A stretch of DNA of 64,000 bases, from contig WPDH01000114.1 of the NCBI GenBank assembly GCA_019137255.1, positions 248,001 through 312,000 of the forward strand. Direction: 5' to 3'. Source of the DNA: Corinectria fuckeliana. Lineage: Eukaryota; Ascomycota; Sordariomycetes; Hypocreales; Nectriaceae. Position numbers and translations under genes: made by a program. Below are positions 57,550 to 64,000 of the stretch, in pieces (position 1 is the first letter of the stretch; the number at the start of each line of letters is the position of its first letter). The notes beneath the pieces are model-generated. The model ran no database searches, was not told the DNA's origin, and was given only the letters and a program-made list of their open reading frames with translations.

Positions 57550-59120
57550 TCCACTCTTATATTATTACTATATTATATATAATATGCAGGCTAAGTAAAA
57601 TAGAGGATATTAAGATTATAAACTATCTTTCTTCTCCTCTTAAGGAAAATTTTTCACTATAAAACCTGCTCTTACTATAAGCTAAGCCTAGTATAAAAAC
57701 AACCTGTAATTAATTTAAAGATCTTATTATTAAGACTAAATATAAACTTAAAGTAATTATCTTAAAAGCTACTTTTCTTTTAGTTTAAAAAATAGTAGTA
57801 ACCTTAGCTAATACTACTATAAGCTATACCTAATATATAAGTAGTAAGATTCTAATCTTACTATCTCTTATAGAAATAATTATAACTACTATTAAAAAAG
57901 TAGTATTAGCTGCCCTTTAGAAAACACCTATTAAAGCCTTAACCTAAGCCTAAGTTACTTATAATAAGAGAATACTTTTATTCTTAATAGTACTAATATT
58001 AAAAGTAATCTTTTCTTACCTTAGTAGGGAGATTATTATTAGGTTGCCTAGTATAACTTCTAATATTATATCTTATATACTATTAGATACTATAATAATT
58101 ATTAACTATACCCTCCTAAGAGGTTACTTCTTACTTATAGTAGCCTTATATTACCTTCTTAGTAAAGATATTATAGTTCTCTTTTACAGACTAATTATAA
58201 ATCTCCTAAAGGATAATACTTAAATTCTTACTATTTTTAGTATAAGTGTGTATTAGGTTTTAAGGCAGTTTATAATAGTTACTAAGAGAGTTTTAACTAG
58301 CTGTATAAGAGGCTTACTTAAGAACCTTATAGCAGATATTTAATAAGCAAATAGTATTAAGATATATACTATAAAACTGTTATAAAGCTACTATATAGCT
58401 AGACCCTACTAGTTACTAGTTATATTATTAACTAAACTAATAGATATAAATAAACTTTATAACTAAGATATAATTATAGCTGTAAAGGTTTATTAGACTA
58501 AGCCTTATTTAGGGGAGATTTAACCTAGGTAGTGCTTTAAGTGCTTTTACTTTAGATATATTATATAGTACTATTAGGAATAGGCTAGGTATAGCTATTA
58601 TAAGAGGGCTTACTATATAAGAGATATAGTATATCTTACTTTTACTAGTAAGATCCCTTTAGTATATTATAACTATAACAGCTTATACTTAGTATAGTCT
58701 TATATATACTATATAGTATAAAAAAAGTAAGAATAAGTAAGAAATATCTATATAAAGAGACTTATATAGTTTAGTATTTTAAGTAAGTAGTATAAATATA
58801 TAGTATACCTATTATAAGATATAGTAGTATTAATACTAATACTAACTATAGTATTAAACTACCCTGCCTAAAGAGGGCTTAAGCAGCTCTTAAAGCAGCC
58901 TTAGGCTAGACTAGACCTAGGTCTAAGTTTAACCTTTATAGTGTTTAGTCTAATTAACTAATTAAGAGAGTAAATACTATTAAAAGTTAAAAATAGTATA
59001 CTAATACTAGTTAGTAAGAAGAATAATACCTAAAAGAATAAGAATAAGTAGTGTAAGCAACTTAGACTTAACCTAAGATTAATTAAATTTTAGTATATAA
59101 TTTAGGCTAAGCCTTATAAG
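57550..59120 (+). mobile_element. non-LTR retrotransposon (Tad-like LINE) ORF1 remnant
   Basis: The plus strand at about 58530-58740 shows three decayed zinc knuckles: CFKCF...Y...C-type spacing starting at 58533, then a second Cys-rich unit (ARYSYY, RIP-mutated) and YYNYN, in the order seen in ORF1 of fungal Tad-type LINEs. Upstream sequence from about 57583 (ATGCAGGC) would be the N-terminal part. Stops are frequent. The endonuclease/RT ORF2 is not found before the assembly gap at 59121. Confidence 0.55.
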
Positions 59121-59122
59121 NN
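59121..59122. other. two undetermined bases (assembly gap)
   Basis: The sequence contains nn here, in the middle of repeat DNA. The true gap size is unknown, so left and right parts may not be adjacent in the genome. Confidence 0.95.
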
Positions 59123-59689
59123 TATTATTATAAGTATATAATTAGCTTTTCTTATAAAGTAGACTTACTTATAATATATATTATTATATATATATACTAA
59201 GCCTAACTTTCTCCCCTCTTAGGTAAGAGTAGTAAAAGGTTTTTTATCTTATAGCTTATTATTAGGGTTTTTCCCTCTTATTATAGATTAGTTTAAGTTA
59301 CTTAAAAAAAGAACTAAATAGCTATAAGCTAAATTAGGTATAAATAAATAAATAAGTCTTATACTTTTTTTAATATAATATAAAAGTTAAATTAAAAACC
59401 TTTATATCTCTTAAAGCTACTTATTTAAAAAGTACTACTCTTAAAGTAATCTAATTATAGTATATTATACTAGTATAGTAAATATATAAGAAGTCTATTA
59501 GGCTTAGCTATATTTATAATTTAGATAAATATAGTCTTACTAAGAGTATAATTATTACAAAATAAGCTAGATAGAGGGCTATTACTATCTAATAACAGCC
59601 TAGGCTATAACTCTAGAGAGGGCTACTAAAAAGTGGCTATAATAAGAAGAGAAATCTCCTACTAATTAGGCTAGGAATAGTCCCGGAAA

Positions 59690-62600
59690 ATCCTAAGACA
59701 GTCCTAAAGAAATCTTAGGACCTATCTAGAGATTTCCTAAGGAGTAACTAGAGAGTGCCTTAAGACTTCCCCCTATATAAAGGGAAAGACAGTCACTAGA
59801 ATAAATAGAAAAATTATAATCTTATTACCTTACTATCTTACTCTTAAGCTTTAAGATATCTTAATTATATAAGTAGGGATTCTTCCCCCTAGTGGTATTT
59901 ACTCTATATATCCCCTAATATAGTTAATTTTATATTAAATAGTAGTAATTATATTACCTATACTTATATACCTTCTAAATAGCTCTTAACTTTCACCTTA
60001 GTTAGAAACTCTTAAAAGCTTACTAAGAAATCCCTAGTTATTAAGAACTCTTCTCCCCTAAGGTAATTAACTTAATTAACAAGAAAGATAACATATAAGT
60101 ATAAGAATATTACCTCTAGGAATAATATTAGCAGTTAGGACTTACCTACTTATTTCTTTTATATGCTATCTTTAGACCTAACCCTAAGAAAGCAGCTAAG
60201 TCTCTTATATACCTCTTAATATAAAAGTTAAAACTATATACTAAAATTAAGAAGGTAATTATAAGGTAGTTAAAATCTAAGAAATAAGTATATAACTAGA
60301 AAGAACTCTATTACTACCTAACTAGACAGAAATACTAATACCTACTACTACCCCTAAACATCTTCTAACCACTTATAAGCTCCTTAGGAATAACTAGCTT
60401 AACCCCCCTTAAGACCTTTCCTATTTCACTATAACCACCTCTTCCCACCTAGCAACTAATAGCTAACCTAGTTAATAACAATCTTGCCTAACAGCTTTAT
60501 AACTAGGATATTAAAAACAAACTAAGATCTTAATCTGCTAACCTATTAAACCTATCACAAATCCTAGCCTAATAACACTTTAAGGACACCCTTCTTCTAA
60601 TAACTAGTCTGTAGAATAAACCAGCCCCTATAGAGTTTAACTTAACCTTCTGACTAAATAAAAGTAAGAAACCTATAATAGTAGATTAATAACCCCTAGC
60701 TCTAATAGTTAAGATACTAATAGAATTAGCCCTAAGTATAGATAATCCGCTAGAATATCTAATAGTATAAGAAACTCTTATTACTATAGAAGACCTATAT
60801 AACCTTCTTAGCTAGATATAAATAAATACCACCTTAGTGCTATATATCTAGTTCTAAGCAGAAGAAGTAAGAAAGTTCTAACTAGTAGATACCTATAATA
60901 AATCCTTTAATAATATAAAGCTAAATAATAAGAACCTTATCTAGAGAAGTATCTTTCGCTTTATTAATTTCTTAGAATAATACGCGGTATAAGAACTAGA
61001 ATATAAAGCAGTACTAGTTTAGAATATACTATACCTGCTTCTTAGATTAGCTTTAGACTAGTATACTAGTAACCTAACTAATAACTAATAAGTAGCACTT
61101 TAGAATAATTATAAGAGAATTAGCATATAGATTAATCTAATCTAGACTTACTTTAAAACCTAACTAGAAGTTATAATAGATACTCTATAAAAGAAGAAAT
61201 TTACTATTTAAGATATTACTAACTAAGTTAACTTCTAGAATTAGATATCTAGAGTTAAATATATAGTATATACTGCTAAATACCTACCTAATTATCTTAC
61301 TAACTTAGTCTTTAATAAGCTTAATATTTACCTCTAAGAAGTTATAAGCTACCTAGCTTCTTACTAGTCTATTAACAACTAGGCAGATATAAATAAGCTT
61401 TATATACTAAACTTTTATATCTGCGTAATAGCAGGAAGTTAAAGCTACCTCCTTAGGGGAAAGTATTACACCCTAATAAGAAACTAAGCTAGTATAGCTA
61501 CTTAGAAACTAAAAATAATATACCTCTAAACCCTGCGTAGTAATATAGCTAGACTAACCTTATAGATAGGTAATAATAAAAGCCTCCCTTTATAGTAGAA
61601 TAACTATCAGCAGGGATAAGTATACACACTCTTATTTATACCCCTAAAAGTATAAAATAATATACTAACCTAAAATTAAGTCTAGTTTATATCACTCTCG
61701 CTAGTAAGAAATATAACAGCTGCTAAAACCCTAACTTAGAATATAACTCTACTACTAGCTTTAGCTCTTCACCTTATAATTATATACTTAAGGCAACTTA
61801 GCAGTAGAAATATAAGTACTTAAATATTTTATATGTTTAATAATATCTAGCTAGATAAGCTTAGAGGGTACTATATTTCCTAAGAATAAGTATAAGTATT
61901 CTTCACTAAAAAAGAACTATAAAACTTAGAAGAGGCAGCCTATATAATAACAGGATAATATAATATTAATATAAATAAACTATAAGATAACTTAGAATCC
62001 TTATATATTACACTAAAGGCATATAGATTTATCTAGAAAACTATAAAAAGCTAAGACAGTATTAAGAAATTTATTCTAGATATTAGTAACTACCACCTAG
62101 TTTTACTATAAGACTTAGTCTACCTTACTTATAAGCCTAAGTAGATCCCTACTATTATTAAGTATACACTATAAGATAAGAAACTAAACTTATAACACCT
62201 CTTAAAGTATAGCTATATATAGGTATAAGTAAAAGCCTCTCTAGCTAGAACTAAACAATAAGAGATCTATATAGATATAAGTATAATATACTTAGTAGTT
62301 AGTTATAAGATACTCTAGTTCTTTCTAGATATAACCTTCACTAGAGAATATTAGGCTAAGCTTAGTAGTATAAGCTAGAATAAGACAGAAGGATAGGTAA
62401 TATTTATAGTATACTTGCTAAGCTATTAGGCAGAAAAACACACAGTAGTAAAAGTCTATATTAGAGCTTAGGTTATACTAGAACTATTAGTAGGACTACT
62501 TTTAGGCTAAGAATTTAACACTACTTATAGAGTAGATATTATTAACACCTAGCAGAAAGTGCAAATAAGTGCGGCTAACAGGCTGTGCCTACCTGCCTTA

Positions 62601-64000
62601 GTATATATCTATATAAGACTTTATAAATACCTAGTGAAAAGTAACACACATATTATAATCCCTTCTAAAAGTAGTAAAGTAGTATAAGTAAGTATACTAA
62701 GTGTCCTAAGAGGCTAAGACTTCCTTCTTAACTTATAAAGTTAAAATATTATTAGAGCTATTATAAGACAGCCTAAAGTAGTCTTTATAATAAACAATAA
62801 GTAGAAGCTATTAATAATCTAAAAGAACTAACAACTAGGTATTCTTAAACTAGTTAAAAATAAGAACTTTATTAAAAAAGCTAACTAGAGTGACCTACTT
62901 ACTAAACATAAAGATATAATACTAATAACCTATAAGCTTAAATGCCTAACCTAAGAAGTTATAACTCTAGCTGATAAGAAACCTAACTAGAAACTTAGCA
63001 TAGAGTTCTAAAACACTAGTCTAGACTTAAATACTAAGCTAGACATATCTAGAGATAAGACCCTCCTAGAAGTTAAAACAGCAGAGAGAGTGAGAATCTA
63101 TAATAACTAAACCAGCTTTATATAACAAGTCTAGAGTCTTACATAGAAATACACTAGTATTTAGGCTAACTAAGAGGAAATAATAGTACCTAAGTATAAG
63201 CAGATAAAGGTACTCTTAGTAGACAACTAGTACTAATAAAAGCTAGGATTATAACCTTACCTGTTAAGAAAAAAGAGAAGAGACTTTCTAGATACCATAT
63301 TTAACTAACTATATAACTAAGAATAAATAGAGTGAGTTATAAAACTAACACTATTTGTAAGCCCTGTCTTTATAGTATAGTAAATAGTAGCTAGCAAAAA
63401 GAAAGAACATATAGTAGTAGACCTATAAGCCCTAAATAATATAATAATTCTAGATACTTACCTAATACCCCTATAAGAGAATATTCTTAGCAAACTCTAG
63501 AGGAAACAATATATTAGTGTTATTAATACCTAGTTATTTTTTCACTAGTTTCTAGTACACCTTAAACACTAAGATTGCTTTATAGTAGTTAGCCACTAAG
63601 AATTAGAGCAATCTAAGATAGCCCTAATAGGATTTAAGAACTCCCTAGTATATATCTAACAGTTTATAAACTAGCTACTCTAACTATACTAGGCCTTTAC
63701 TATAGTATTTATTAATAATATTATTATTTTCTCTAATAATAATATAAAACACCTAGGGTATTTTTAAATAATCTTTTAGCTATTCTAAGAAAAGAATATT
63801 ACCCTCTTAGCTAAGAAAGCCTTTTTAGGCTACCTATTAGTCTAATTGCTTAGATTCTAAGTAGACAGGCTAGGCCTATCTAACACCTAGAAACAAATAG
63901 CAGCCCTAAGAAATATTAAATTTCTAACAAATTTACTTTAACTTAAGAAATAGATTAGTATAGTTAGATAGCTATAGCACTTAATCCTAAGATTTACTAG
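59690..64000 (+). mobile_element. second Gypsy-type LTR retrotransposon, RIP-degraded, truncated by the window end
   Basis: A promoter-like TATA box (CTATATAAAGGG, about 59772) in a probable LTR is followed by gag-like AT-rich sequence. From about 63390 to the window end the plus strand reads as Gypsy reverse transcriptase: HIVVDL.ALNNI, TYLIPL.ENILSKL, FFH.FLVH, VVSH.ELEQSKIAL, then FINNIIIFSNNN at about 63700-63740, with both catalytic Asp replaced by Asn through G-to-A change, and HLGYF. No long frame is open. LTR borders were not resolved. Confidence 0.65.

Noticed and set aside
42567..64000. Mitochondrial DNA inserted in the nucleus, because of the AT richness
   Set aside because: Readable LTR, reverse transcriptase, integrase, chromodomain and zinc-knuckle remnants, and one-directional C-to-T change, show RIP-mutated retroelements.

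Overview
This window is nuclear DNA from a filamentous ascomycete (Pezizomycotina, most likely a Sordariomycete). The evidence is short introns of about 50-75 bp with GT/GC...AG ends and CTRAY branch sites, families typical of moulds (Dal5-type permease, Clr5-ankyrin, HET, Goodbye/NACHT-TPR, 2EXR, Tse2-like ADP-ribosyltransferase domains), and a 21 kb AT-rich block of retrotransposons whose mutations are almost all C-to-T/G-to-A, the mark of repeat-induced point mutation (RIP). The species cannot be named from the sequence alone.

Left part, 1-13.7 kb, mostly GC-rich housekeeping or metabolic genes: the 3' end of a GCK-III (MST3-like) kinase; complete mitochondrial NAD-isocitrate dehydrogenase subunit 1 (three exons); a Dal5-like major facilitator permease on the minus strand (three exons, first intron GC-AG); a large NLR-like (Goodbye/NACHT/TPR) pseudogene with in-frame stops and frameshifts; a family III CoA-transferase; and a small single-pass membrane protein.

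Middle part, 13.7-42.3 kb, accessory in character. Genes are sparse and many are broken: a DUF7053-like protein, a divergent pair of Tse2-like ADP-ribosyltransferase-family genes, an intron-containing tRNA-Leu(CAA), a HET-domain fragment, an NTA1-like amidase pseudogene that has lost catalytic residues, a secreted protein, a TDT-family (malate/sulfite) transporter, a Clr5-ankyrin gene with an upstream array of seven near-palindromic CAGAWTCTG sites, a squalene epoxidase paralogue with one in-frame stop, and a broken 2EXR-domain gene.

Right part, 42.4-64 kb, AT-rich transposon graveyard. A Copia-type element on the minus strand (163-bp LTRs at 42404-42566 and 56802-56964, with a half-tRNA-iMet primer site) is interrupted by a Gypsy-type chromovirus (205-bp LTRs, perfect AACTT target duplication, 43755-51303). 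To the right lie a Tad-like LINE ORF1 with zinc knuckles, a 2-base assembly gap at 59121, and a second Gypsy element that runs off the window. No long ORF survives anywhere in this block.

Taken together, the window crosses from a conserved gene-dense chromosome arm into a rapidly evolving compartment where self-recognition and toxin-like families decay beside RIP-silenced retroelements.
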